A stretch of DNA of 64,000 bases, taken from positions 391,516 to 455,515 of the forward strand of contig JXTB01000026.1 of NCBI GenBank assembly GCA_002914805.1. The letters run 5' to 3'. The stretch is from Parasponia andersonii. Taxonomy: Eukaryota > Streptophyta > Magnoliopsida > Rosales > Cannabaceae. This document shows positions 9,497-20,019 of this stretch, piece after piece (positions within the stretch are counted from its first letter, which is position 1; each line of letters opens with the position of its first letter). A program made the position numbers and the translations under genes. The notes beneath the pieces are model-generated. The model had not been told where the DNA came from. It worked only from the letters and a program-made list of their open reading frames with translations, and ran no database searches.

Positions 9497-10903
9497 ATGA
9501 CAATAAGAAGCACGCAGCCTAACGCCGAAGGAGGCTCCCTAGAAGCACGATCCAGTCTGAAACAAAAGCCAGACTAAATGCTTGCTGTCTTGATGGAAGC
9601 TCATAGGAAGGCGGAGATGGCTCATAAGGCTATCCTTGGTTTAAAGGATGAGGTCGCCGAAGTTCGTAGAGACAATGCCCGCCTTGAAGGGCTATTGGCA
9701 AGCGAGGCTAGGAGCGGGCGAAGGAAGGATATCGATGAGGAGGTCCAGCAGGATTTAAGGGGTCAACAACAGCAAAGGAAAGTCCCCACCTCATCCAGAT
9801 CGCGGATGCAAGGAGAATAACAAAGCCTGACAATGCCCATCTGGGCGGAAATGGCAGTGGGCGGAAGACACCAGAAAAACCTGAAAGGTGTGCTCCCTGA
9901 CTGGAAACAGGAGATGATGGCGGAGCTGAGTAAGAGACTCGAGGTTCATCACAGCAAGACCCTCGCCGATCTGGCAGAACAAACCGTGCGCGGGATCCAC
10001 TGAACAATCTTTGCCGACTGGATTCAGTTGGAGCCCAAGCCAAAGGACTTCAGACCATTCGAAGGAAAGACTGATCCCTCGACCACATATATCATTTCTA
10101 GCAGAAGATGGCTCTGGAAACTATAGATGAAGCCATGATCCGCAAAGTCTTCTCCACCACCCTGGCGGGACCAGCCCTGTTATGGTTTAGGCAACTCCCG
10201 AGAAATCTATAAACGGGTTTGAAGATTTTTGCAAACTTTTCCTAAAACAATACGTGAGTGCTCAGAGGCAACAGAAGACCATGCGAGACTTGAACTATTT
10301 GGAGCAATCCATGAATGAGTCCCCAAGGGAGTATTTGTCGCATTTCCTAGAAGTAATGTCGTGCACGATGTTGACTCAACCTAAGCCGCGAGCTCTTTCG
10401 TCAAGGGCTTACAGTTAGGATCGATATTGTCAGACGATCTGCTCTTAAATCTACCATATGACATGACCGATGTCCTGGTAAAATTAGAAGGGGTATTTAG
10501 GGTGCTAGAAAGCCACCAGAAAGTACCCAAAGCCTCTGTGGCAATAACAAAAATGCCAGCGTAAACCCTGGCCATGCAGGGAGTAAAAAGGCCTACGCCA
10601 GCCTAGGACCCGACTCCGAAGTAGGCCATTCCAACCCATGCCAATCAAGAAAGCAACAAGAGGAGGAAAACATTTAAAGACTCTCTGCTGAAGTTCGAGC
10701 TCAACACACCAATCGACGTGATCTACCTCCAGAACAAAGACATGGGCATTTTTAAAGATCCCCCCAAGTCCGGCATTCATGACCATATGAAGAATAAGAG
10801 CAGGTACTGCCAGTTCTATAGAGATCACGGGCACGACACCATCCACTGTCGTAGCCTTTACACACAGGTTATAACGGTGATCCAGGCTGGCAAGCTAAAA
10901 TAA
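9497..10903 (+). pseudogene. gag of the Tat element, interrupted
   Basis: Gag is the structural protein that forms the particle and binds the element RNA. Reading starts at ATG 9497, meets a stop before a second ATG at 9578 (a stretch rich in charged residues, coiled-coil-like), and continues in broken pieces. The capsid-type segment follows D-F-R-P-F-E-G-K-T-D-P near 10050-10080. A zinc-knuckle-like C-Q-F-Y-R-D-H-G-H-D-T-I-H-C motif (about 10807-10850) marks the nucleocapsid end. At least five stops or frame breaks separate these blocks. Several stops replace codons one C-to-T change away (CAA/CAG to TAA/TAG), as expected from methyl-C decay. The product would have been cytoplasmic. Confidence 0.8.
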
Positions 10904-11093
10904 TATGTGAAGGCAAATGGAAGCCAATCCAAGGGAGACGCCGCCGGGGTGGAAAAGGAAAAATAGACCCAGGCCTCTGGGTCAGGGGAGCAGGCTCTGA
11001 GGATACTACCGATGATTTGGGCAGACCGGAGCCAACCCAAAGTTAGGAAGAAATGAAAAACACCAGAAAAGGATCGAAGAGAGGGTATAGCGC

Positions 11094-11534
11094 TTGAGAG
11101 GCTTGGGGCATTCCGTGAATCACCTGACGATGGGGGAGAGCTACTCCTCAACTACCCCCATCGCCTTCACCCAGCAAGATTTGGCCATAGTGCGCCGGCC
11201 GCATGACGACCCCCTAGTGATCAAGTTGCAGATCGACTCCACGATGGTTGGAAGGATCCTGGTCAATGGCGGAAGTGGCGTCGACATCCCGTTCCCCAGC
11301 ACTTTCAAGAACATGGGTCTGAGCCGAAGCGTGCTCAGGCCAATCTATCAACCGTTGTTAGCCTTCAATAGCAGTAAGGTCAGCCCCTTGAGCATCATGA
11401 CTTTGAAGGTTTGTGCCACAAAGAAGTGCCTGAACGTAGATTTCGTCGTCATCGATTGCCAGTCCTCATTTAATACCATCATGAGGAGGGGATGGATCCA
11501 CGCCATGCATGGGGTCGCCTCTACCCTCCACTAG
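11094..11534 (+). pseudogene. aspartic protease domain, catalytic Asp altered
   Basis: This is the retroviral-type protease part of the gag-pol polyprotein. The open block holds P-H-D-D-P-L-V-I-K-L, then I-L-V-N-G-G-S-G-V-D-I, where plant gypsy proteases normally have D-G-G-S or D-N-G-S. The catalytic Asp is therefore Asn here. Downstream F-V-V-I-D..S-S-F-N-T-I-M-R-R matches the usual flap/C-terminal region (normally ...Y-N-A-I-L-G-R). The domain is recognisable but cannot be active. Confidence 0.8.
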
Positions 11535-11699
11535 GTCCTAAGTTATCAATCAAAGGACGACACTTACACAATAGACATTAAGGGAGACCATGTCTCCATG
11601 AGAAAGTGTTTTTCGACCGCCTTTAAGAGAACCGATAGTAGTACGAACGTCTTGACAGAGGACAGATAGCAGTCAAAGGACCGCCTGCTAGCATATAAG

Positions 11700-12700
11700 A
11701 GGCGGATCGAAGAGGAGTCTGACAGGCCAGAAACCATGATTGAGGTGCTGGTAGCGGTCCCTTTGAAAGAAGTAGAACCAGGGAAAGTAATCTTGATTGG
11801 GGCCCTGTTGCCCGAAAGGGAGAGGACCGAGCTGTTGGAATTCCTTAGGCAGAACGAGAACATCTTCCTGTGGTTCCATGATGATAGATCCGGAATAAAC
11901 TCTGCACATGCCTGCCATCGTCTGAATATAGACCCTAACTTTCTCCCAGTTAGACAAAAGTCCCGAAGGTTTGCACCGGAGAAAAATAGGGTGATCAACA
12001 AGAAGGTCGAGATACTATTAGAAAATGGCCTAATCATGGAATGTGTATACCCATGTTGGGTCTCCAACCGGTGGTGGTAAAAAAGAAGAGTGGCAATGAT
12101 CGGACCTGCATAGATTTCACCAATTTGAACAAGGCCTGCCTGAAGGAGAGTTTTCCCCTTCTGGAGATCGATAAAATGGTCGATGCAACGGCAGGATTTG
12201 ACAGGATGAGCTTCCTAGACGCTTACTCTGGACACAACCAGATCCCTGTATATGAAGAAGACCAGATCCACGCGGCATTCATTATGGAGCGAGGTCTGTA
12301 CTGCTACAAACGCATGCCTTTTGGTCCGAAGAATGCGGGGGCGACCTACCAGAGGCTCATGAACAAAATGTTTGCCGAGCTACTGGGGAAAACGATGGAG
12401 GTTTACATCGATGACATGGTTGTGAAGAGCAAAGAAGCTTCAGACCATCTGGGGCATCTATACGAGTATTTCCAAGTTCTGAGGCACTACTAAATGAATC
12501 TGAACCCCAGGAAATGCGCTTTCTAGTTGTCCTCTGGCCAGTTCCTGGGGCACATTGTAAGAAGAAGGGGCATTGAGTCCAACCCGACCCAGTTATCTTC
12601 AATCGCAGATGTATAAAGTCCCTCGACCGTTAGGGAGGTCCAGTGCCTAACCGAGAAGATAGCCACACTCAGCCAGTTTGTCTCTAAAATGTCTGACCGA
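11700..12700 (+). pseudogene. reverse transcriptase domain of the Tat element
   Basis: RT copies element RNA into DNA. Two overlapping frames (11736-12080 and 12041-12493) give a near-complete domain with a frameshift near 12060 (…GVSNRWW against …PVVVKKKSG). Visible motifs are C-H-R-L-N-I-D-P-N, C-I-D-F-T-N-L-N-K-A-C, F-L-D-A-Y-S-G-H-N-Q-I, M-P-F-G-P-K-N-A-G-A-T-Y-Q and the catalytic Y-I-D-D (V-Y-I-D-D-M-V-V-K-S) at about 12403-12430. A stop follows at 12491, and the thumb region continues in broken form. The catalytic Asp pair is present, so loss of function is due to frame breaks. Confidence 0.88.
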
Positions 12701-12739
12701 TGTAAGCCTTTCTTTCAATGTATAACGAAAAGTAGTCCA

Positions 12740-13200
12740 ATTGTCTAGGGGGAGAAGCAAGACAAGGCACTGACGGAGCTCAAGCAGTATTTAAGTCACT
12801 CGCCCATCCTGGCCTCCCCAGCAAAAGGACAACGCTTATATGCTTATTTGGCAGTGTCTGAGTAGTGATCAGCGCTATACTGTTCATCGAGGAAGACGGC
12901 AAGTAGAAGCTGGTGTTCTACGCAAGTCGCATGCTCCTGGATGCGGAGATACGATACAGTATGGCGGAGAAACTGGTTCTTGCTTTGGTCCACGCTAAGA
13001 AGAGATTGAGGTAGTACTTCGAGGTACACTCAGTCATGGTGTATACAGATTTCCTCATCTGACAGATCCTGGCCAAACCGGATCCATCGGGACGACTGAC
13101 CAAAGGGGTTATCGAGTTGGGGATATACGACATCGAGTACCAGCCTTGAGTGGCGAAGAATGGGCAAGTCATGGCAGATTTCCTAGTAGAAATCCAGTCC
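12740..13200 (+). pseudogene. first (RT-linked) RNase H domain, degenerate
   Basis: Broken frame after the RT with the expected blocks: L-Y-A-Y-L-A-V-S near 12835, a stop where I-S-A-I-L would follow, V-F-Y-A-S-R-M-L near 12913-12936, A-E-K-L-V-L-A-L near 12965 and V-Y-T-D near 13040. At least four stops interrupt it. This is the ordinary gypsy RNase H, and a second RNase H lies right behind it. Confidence 0.7.
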
Positions 13201-13204
13201 TTCG

Positions 13205-13717
13205 GTGAGCCACAGGACCCGCCACAGATGCCTCCAGCTCACATCCCTCTACACTGACGGATCCATGTATACTTCAGAATTAGGCATCAGAATAGTCCTG
13301 CGGACCCCAGCAGAACTCAGGATAGAGAAAGCCTTGAGACTTGGTTTCCAGGCGACAAACAATGAGGCAGAGTACGAAGCGCTACTGCAAGGCCTCGAGC
13401 TAGCCCTGCACTTCGGAGTAGAGAACATCGCAGTAAAAACTGACTCGCAACTGATCGTGGATCAAGTCAGGGGAGACTTCGAAGTGAAAGAGCTAAGATT
13501 ACACAGGTACTTCTCCAAGATAATGGGGGTGAAAGCCTGTTTTAACAACTTCGATATTGAACAGATACCTAGGGAGATGAACCAAAAGACTGATGAGCTA
13601 GCTAAAAGTGTATCGGTGGGGGGGAGGACCAAACGCACAGAGATTCTGCTAGAAGGCAAATACACGAGAGACCCCTTGGAGAACCTCGCGCCCCACGTGT
13701 TCGTAACCAACTTTTGA
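13205..13717 (+). pseudogene. second RNase H domain (Tat-type additional RNH)
   Basis: An open block of 170 residues carries the RNase H catalytic set: Y-T-D-G-S (about residue 17), N-N-E-A-E-Y-E-A-L (about residue 52) and T-D-S-Q-L-I-V (about residue 80). The Asp-Glu-Asp residues are therefore intact. E-Q-I-P-R-E-M-N-Q-K-T-D-E-L-A near residue 120 matches the C-terminal block. Possession of an additional RNase H of cellular type between the first RNase H and integrase is characteristic of Tat gypsy elements. The block ends in a stop at 13715-13717, where pol would normally read on into integrase. Confidence 0.82.
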
Positions 13718-13879
13718 GGACGAAGGCTGGATAAGACCCATTACCCAATACATGGTGTTAGGGAACCTGCCCGTAGACCCCAAAAAGTAAGGTCGATCAG
13801 ACTGAATGCTGCCCAATACTCGATGGTGGGGGGTCAACTATATAGAAGGTCAATGATGGGGCTGATGCTGAAGTGCATA

Positions 13880-14881
13880 GGCCCTATAGAGGTGCAGAAG
13901 CTGATGGAGGAAATCCACGAGGAAGTGTGTGGCAACCACTCTGGCGGGTGGAGCCTTGCCCACAGGGCCTTAACGGCTGGATAGTTCTGGCCCTACATGA
14001 TGACCGAAGCAGCCCAGTTTGTCAAAAAATATGATAAGTGCCAGAGGTTCTCCCCCCTAAAATGCCAACCCGTGGAAGAGCTCCATTCGAACATAACTCC
14101 TTGTCCCTTCGCCAAATGGGGTCTGGATATCGTCGAAGAACTCTCCAGAAGCCCCAGGGGAAGGAGGTATGTCCTACTAGCTATCGATTATTTCATTAAA
14201 TGGGTGGAAGCTGAAGCCTACGTAACCGTCAATAAGGCAGATGCAGACACGATTAACTTTATTTGGAAAAATATAATCTGCTGGTACGGAATCTCGAAAG
14301 AGATACATGCTGACCATAGCACACAGTTCCAAAATGTTAAACTCAAGGAGCTATGTGATTTGTATGATATAAAGCTCAGCTTCTCATTTGTAAATTACCC
14401 CCAGGGGAACGGCCAAGCGAAGGCAACGAACAAGGCCATCTTCAGCAATATTAAAAAGAACTTGCAGGAGGCAAAAGGAAAGTGGTTAGAAGAGCTACCA
14501 GCCATCGTGTGGGCCCACCGAACCACGGAGCGGAGGTCAATGGGAAGAACACCCTTTGCCATGGTCTATGGGTCAGAGGCTGTGATCCCGACTGAAATTG
14601 GCCTCTCGACCCTTCGCTCCGAAGTGGTCCATCTGGCCTCGTACCACCAGTAAGCCAGATCTTATTACGCAAAGAAAGTCAACACTCGTCGGTTTAACGC
14701 TGGAGATTGAGTCTTAAATGTTAGAACAGGGAATTCCTTAAAGCTAGACTTCAACTGAGTCGGACCCTACGAGGTGATCAAAGAGCTCGACAATGGCGCA
14801 TACATCCTAAAAGAACTCAAGATTGAGAAAAGCCTACCCAACACGTGGAATGCCAAGCACTTGAAGAAATACTACGTGTGA
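13880..14881 (+). pseudogene. integrase domain, catalytic Glu and zinc Cys altered
   Basis: Integrase inserts the element DNA and binds the LTR ends. The zinc-binding region (I-H-E-E-V-C-G-N-H-S-G-G, then Y-D-K-C-Q-R-F) lacks the first Cys of the C-x2-C pair, and a stop sits between the His and Cys halves (13981-13983). The core follows in an open frame (13997-14653): G-L-D-I-V and H-A-D-H-S-T-Q-F carry the two Asp residues, but the third acidic residue is Lys in N-G-Q-A-K-A-T-N-K. After a stop at 14651 the frame resumes to N-A-K-H-L-K-K-Y-Y-V and the pol stop at 14879-14881. It cannot be active. Confidence 0.88.
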
Positions 14882-15016
14882 GACACATGTAAATACTTGT
14901 GTTATTAAATAGCCCGATTCCAAAACAAATCGAAATGTCTGCTACACGGATTTACCCACTAGTTTTCTATGCAAAAGGGTCTGCCTCAGTGCCAGACCCC
15001 TTGAACTATTCGCACG

Positions 15017-15430
15017 AATAAAGATCATATTGTGGGAATCATATCGTGCAATAAAATACTTGCCGATGGCCCGAAAAAAACGTACGAGGAGGAATGAGCT
15101 GTGCAATAAAATACTTGCCAGCAGACCTCAATAAAGATCGTACTGTGGGAATCACATCGCGCAAAAAATGCTTGCTGATGGCCTGAGAAAACGTACGAAG
15201 AGGAATGAGTTGTGCAATAAAATGCTTACCAGCAGACCTCAATAAAGATCATACTGTAGGAATCACATCACGTAATAAAATGCTTATTGATGGCCCGAGA
15301 AAACGTACGAAGAGGGGCGGGTTGTGCAATAAAATGCTTGCCAGCAGATCTCATTCAAGAGTGTACTATGGGAATCACATCATAATAAAATGCTTGCCGA
15401 TGACCTGAGAGAACGTACAAAGGGTAACAG
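15017..15430 (+). repeat. minisatellite, about 4 units of 112 bp
   Basis: Units starting near 15017, 15131, 15241 and 15353 share GGGAATCA.ATC, AATAAAAT.CTTGCCGATGGCC, GAAAACGTACGA.GAGG and TTGCCAGCAGA.CTCA. The fourth unit is the most diverged. It lies in the noncoding gap between pol and the antisense gene. Confidence 0.85.
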
Positions 15431-15510
15431 GCCACGCGGCAAAAATTCACCGCCGACACTCAAGAAACACCTACACAATGGGGAAGAATTGTGCGATAAC
15501 ACCCCCGCCC

Positions 15511-15760
15511 CAGAGAGCATCTTAGCTACAAGTAAGCTGAAGGTAAACGGAGCTAGGGTCTACCCATTGGAAGTAGACCCTTCCCAGAGAACACCTTAGC
15601 TACACATAAGCTGAAGGTAAACGGAGCCAGGGTCTACCCATTGGAAGTAGACCCACCCTAGAGGGCACCTTAGCTACATGTAAGCTGAAGGTAAATAGAG
15701 CCAGGGTCTACCCATTAGAAGTAGACCTTATAGGGTCTGCCTATTGGAAGTAGACCCAGA
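15511..15760 (+). repeat. minisatellite, 3.4 units of about 74 bp
   Basis: Units start at 15511, 15585 and 15659, each with CACCTTAGCTACA, AAGCTGAAGGTAAA and GGGTCTACCCATTGGAAGT. A partial unit (GGGTCTGCCTATTGGAAGT) ends near 15760. The core GGGTCTACC...GTAGACCC is itself an inverted repeat that could fold as a hairpin. Confidence 0.88.
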
Positions 15761-16433
15761 TAAGTTACACAGGACACCAGATGTATAATCTTCCAAACAC
15801 AAAGACTAAAATCAAAACCAAATTCTGTTTATTAATGCTTAAATTACAAAGTGCGTGGTCGACAGGGACACAGACCCAGTATCTTTATTTGTCGGAAACA
15901 GGTCTTGGACAGACTCGCAAGGACACATCGGAATGATAACGCCCTGTTTGCTTCCAGCGAGAGCTGAGCCCAGGCCTTTTCTTTTGCATGGGTCCAAGTA
16001 CGAATCGGCCAACCTCTGGAGCTGGTCCCTGGCGCGATCCCATTTAGGGTCAGAGAAGTCCAACCATATGCACAGATCAAATTCTGCGAAGACAAGTCAT
16101 AATAGTAATTATACATCCTCAGAGCCAGACGAGCCTGAACTCATATCCCGATCTTTGGAGTTAATCTTGTCAGTAATAGCATGTAGAGGATTCACTAATA
16201 ACTCCAAATCATATATGAATGGGCAAGACCCAGAGGTCGATCAAACTACCGACAAGGGAATGGCATCGTATATGATATCCGACCCTGACCACAAATGTGG
16301 GCAACAGAAGAAGAAAAACAGAATAAACGTGAGAAAAGTACGCCATTTTATTATTTAAACAGATGCTTACAATAAGGGTTAACTTTACACTATACAATTA
16401 GTACCTTACAAGTACTTAAAAGAGCGAGTGGCC
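15761..16433. other. Tat element spacer before the antisense gene end
   Basis: No recognisable domain on either strand. Open frames of about 90 to 167 residues here have no family resemblance. On the - strand this would be 3' untranslated DNA of the antisense gene. Confidence 0.4.
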
Positions 16434-19400
16434 CTAATTACCTCCGGCAGGGGGAGCGATGCTGGCTTTGGCACTTGGTCCAGCTTCGGCAGGGAGAGGT
16501 ATATCAGGCTCGGAGTCATCGCTAGACATGACGACCGCACTTGACCCTCCACCAGTTAAAGCACCAGGACTAGGCTGGCTCTCAAGAACCTCCGTGGCTT
16601 GTTCTGGTAGGTCAGAAATAGGCACAATCTCTTTGGCGACCGAGGCAGATGTAGAGGGCCTGTCATTCTCTTCGTCGAGCATCTTCAATACATCAGGATG
16701 GTACATGATATTAATCTCATCCCCCAGCTATTGCATATAGTACCCAACAGAGTAATGGTCCCTCTCGACACCCTTCTACTAATCGAACTGGTCTGGCGTC
16801 ACCACCTCCGTGTGGCCCTCAAATTCCTTATTCTCCCAGCCAGACCTATAGCTCTCTGCAGAAAGAATGTCCACCTACCTCTGGTACCTCATCTTCAGCT
16901 TCTTTGCATCAGCCAACCTATCTTTCAGCATCGCCAACCTCAGTTCCACTTGCCGCTTTGACAAGTTGATCAAAAGAGTGTTAATATCGGCAAGGTCTTC
17001 ACCGCGCTTGCGAATCAGCTCCACGTGAGTTTCCATCAGTTTACAGTGATCCAAATAGAGATGTCGGATTACCTCGTTGGACCGGTCGAGTATGCGTTGC
17101 AGGGAATAGGCCTCTAACTTGACTTTCACCTCAACTTTTCCTCGAATCCTTAGCCTCATTGATGACTCTGTCACGAGCAATGAAAGCAAGCCCCATCTCG
17201 GCCCCTACACTCTGCAGCTCCTGCTCCTTGACCTTGAGCTCAGCTTGGGCCAACCTGGCAGCCTCAGCCTCCGAGCATAGATCCGGAACCTCAGCTTCGA
17301 GAAACTTGACCTTCCCCTCCACCTCGGCCAACCTGGCAATCAGTTCTTCACTTCTGGCCCTCTCGACGCTCAAAGCATGAGCCACTGCGCTGCTGACTCT
17401 AGCCTTATCCAGGCTCCGATACAGGTCGAAGTTCGCCCTCAACACGACGAGGGCGCCTCACTCCACTCGGCTACCACAGCACGGGTATTCAGCTGCCTGG
17501 TCAGCTCACCGACACGAGAAGAGTAGAAAGACTGAACGACACCTAGCTGTAGAATATAAAAAGGGGGAGTTAGTGTTCAGCAAAGATGCCGAAAGCATGG
17601 AGATGATGGCTAGACGAGCCAAACCTGTGCAATGCTATGGCCAGCAACGAGACCTATGTTCTCCAGGGAGAGAACCTCTAGCTCGAACTTTGTGGCTGGA
17701 CCCTCTCCCTAGGTATCATCCACGTCTAAGGAACGTGACTCTACCCCACCAACTGTGAGGACACCTTCTCCCCCACTAAACGCACTCCAGTAGCTTCTTT
17801 TGACGCTCCTGAAGTGGGGAAGGTGGGGGCAGTAGAAGATGGAACGTCTCCAAGTGCACCTTCGGCGACAACTGGAGGTGGTGCATCCTTAGCAGAAGAA
17901 GCCCCCATGGCCGCTATTACTTCAGCGGCCCCGGCAACCACCTCACTTGGAGACCTGCTTGGCTGTAATTTTTCGGTCTTATCTTGACCAACATGCTCGG
18001 ATGGGCTACCGTGCACGGACCTTCTCCTCCTTATGATGGTTAGGGTTGCCCCGTCATCGTCACTGTCTGAAGAGGGGGAAGTTTCGCCTCTCTTCCCCGC
18101 CGGTGTGTCTTCTCTCTCGGATGGGTCGACTTCACGACCCCGCTTCACAGGGACCAGAGGAGGAGAAGACAGGTGAGACTTCAGCTTGGAGCCCCACCAC
18201 TGAGCTCGGCAATTTCTCTACAGGAGCGAGCGAAACCGGACCCCGTGCTTATCTTCGAGCCGGTATAGCAAGCTCCCCTGGATGGCTCGAAGGTGCTCTT
18301 TTGCCTTATACGATCTTTACGGCCGGCGCCCCTTTTCCTTACATGATCTTTACAGCCGGCGCCTCCCGGATCGTGGGCCCACCTGCCTCAGGAGAAGGCA
18401 TCACGAGTGCATCATCCTCAGAGGACACCACCAGATGCCGACCAGTGGGGACCTTGGATTAGGCTCTGTGGGTGACAATACTCCCTTTGGCTGAGGAGGG
18501 ATTTGCCGAAGGGCCAACATTCGAACTTGCAAGAGTGAGTGATGCGATTAAAACGCAGCCATGCCCTAATCGACCAAGCCCTAGGGCACGAAATGAACTC
18601 ACTCCTAACCCTCTTGGGGGTAGCAGCTTCCTCGCTTTGGAACCTGATGCACTCATCGGTCACGAGCTTCATCGCCTCTTCGAGCTCATGACTGGTCGGT
18701 GCCACTAGGTCATTGGGACCTACCAGCTGGCTCAAGGTCGTGATCTAACGACTCACCATGGTGATGCGACTCTACTCATCCCGGCAGAACCGGTTCAGAG
18801 CCGAAGCGTCAAGCTTGCTCCGAAGGTGCTTGGTGATGACTCATGTATCCAGTGAAAAGGGGAGATGTGAGACCATCCTCGGCATCATGTTCATCACCTG
18901 GGGATTCAGAATGACTTGAATGTATCGGTAATCCCCAGCGGATCCGAAGATGATGAGCCCCTCTAGCTCCTTGAGCTGCCCCACCGACAGCCATGGCTCG
19001 AACCTACTTTCCTCCACAGAGGCTGCGTGAGGCCAGAAATCGTGAGCAAAAATGGACAAAGTGTCGTAGACCTAAAAATCAAAACACCACTCAGTACTTA
19101 CTTTGCAGAAAAAGTGAGGGAATTCGAAAACGCTCCCCGTTCACCCTGGTACTCCTCCAACGGCATATAGCAAGGAGTGAGAATCCCATTGCTTATCTGA
19201 CCTCAGCAAGCCCCAGAAAACATGGTACCCCAGGAGCAGCTGGAGGTAGAAAGTAGAGTAAAAGGTCCTTTTAGGGATGAGGGTAAGCTTGTAGGCATAG
19301 AAGACTACCTCCAGGTCGACGTGCACGTTGAGGAGGACCGATAGAGCAGAAAGCCCCATCAGGATCATGACCCCATTGGTGTTCAACTGCATCGGATAAA

Positions 19401-19636
19401 TTCTCATCAGGCTGAAGAACTGGTGGACTAGGGGAGGGAAGGGAAACCGTAGCCATTTAAGGTACTTCCTCCCCCAAGATGATGGAGCCTTCAGGGGCAG
19501 AGGGGAGAAGGTACCATTCAGCCGAACCCTCGACCCATTGTAAGGTGACTTCACCAGGGAAGCAGAGCTGCCTTCCTAATAAGCTCAACTCAGAATCTGC
19601 GATGGGGCGGAGTTTCTGACTCTGGTTCAGAGCCAT
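16434..19636 (-). pseudogene. antisense gene of the Tat element ('gypsy-type transposon' domain plus coiled coil)
   Basis: This is a long gene-like region opposite to gag-pol, reading 19636 down to a stop at 16434. It starts M-A-L-N-Q-S at 19636. The N-terminal half (about 19636-18800, frameshift near 19460) has the layout of the Pfam 'putative gypsy type transposon' domain: F-P-P-L-V-H-Q-F-F, Q-L-N-T-N-G-V-M-I-L-M-G, then E-F-P-H-F-F-C-K and H-D-F-W-P. The middle (18148-17741) is acidic and Ser/Pro-rich with basic clusters (K-R-G-R, R-R-R-R), possibly a nuclear signal. The C-terminal third (17445-16875) is strongly heptad-like, rich in E-A-E, L-A and K-V-K, and predicts a coiled coil. The end is Ser/Pro/Ala-rich. 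Several stops and frameshifts show decay. Antisense additional ORFs in this position are known in the Tat lineage; their function is unsettled. Confidence 0.72.
17547..17624 (-). other. probable 78-bp intron in the antisense gene
   Basis: On the - strand CACAG|GTTTGG at 17625/17624 and a pyrimidine-rich TATTCTACAG at 17556-17547 define a 78-bp intron. Joining keeps the frame (...G-H-S-I-A-Q then L-G-V-V-Q-S-F...), whereas reading through meets a stop (TAG) a few codons after the donor. No transcript evidence is available. Confidence 0.55.
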
Positions 19637-19782
19637 TATCGTGGGTGCAATCAAAGAGAGCAAAAGTTTCTAGAAAAGGGAAGATTCGGAAACCCTAAGA
19701 TTTGAGAAGGCTGGAAGTTTTGAAAGAAAGAGAGCATGAGCACTTAGGATTTCGGTAAAGTAAGAGATGAGCACAAGCGCGG

Positions 19783-19794
19783 CTTTTTATAGAG
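19783..19794 (-). promoter_or_regulatory. TATA box of the antisense gene
   Basis: CTATAAAAAGCC on the - strand lies about 150 bp upstream of the M-A-L-N-Q-S start at 19636. The interval is a CT-rich leader. This is the normal spacing for an independent RNA polymerase II promoter. Confidence 0.55.
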
Positions 19795-20002
19795 GAGAAG
19801 CTGAGAAGTTTTTCCTGGAGGAGAATAGTGTGAGGAAATTGGAAGTGTCAAAATCTCAAAATTTTGAAAAAGTCGTGGAACGAGTTGACATGCGTCAGCA
19901 TCATTAACAGAGGAATAATGACTGTAATGAGATACGCATACCCTTCGAATTAGCGAGCTGGAGGAATGATTTCCCCACTTGATGGCTGCAAATCCATCAA
20001 AT

Positions 20003-20015
20003 AGGGAAATAAGGA
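20003..20015 (+). promoter_or_regulatory. polypurine tract of the Tat element
   Basis: AGGGAAATAAGGA just before the right LTR is the expected second-strand primer position. It is impure, with one T and a 4-base gap to the LTR. Confidence 0.5.
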
Positions 20016-20019
20016 CAGT

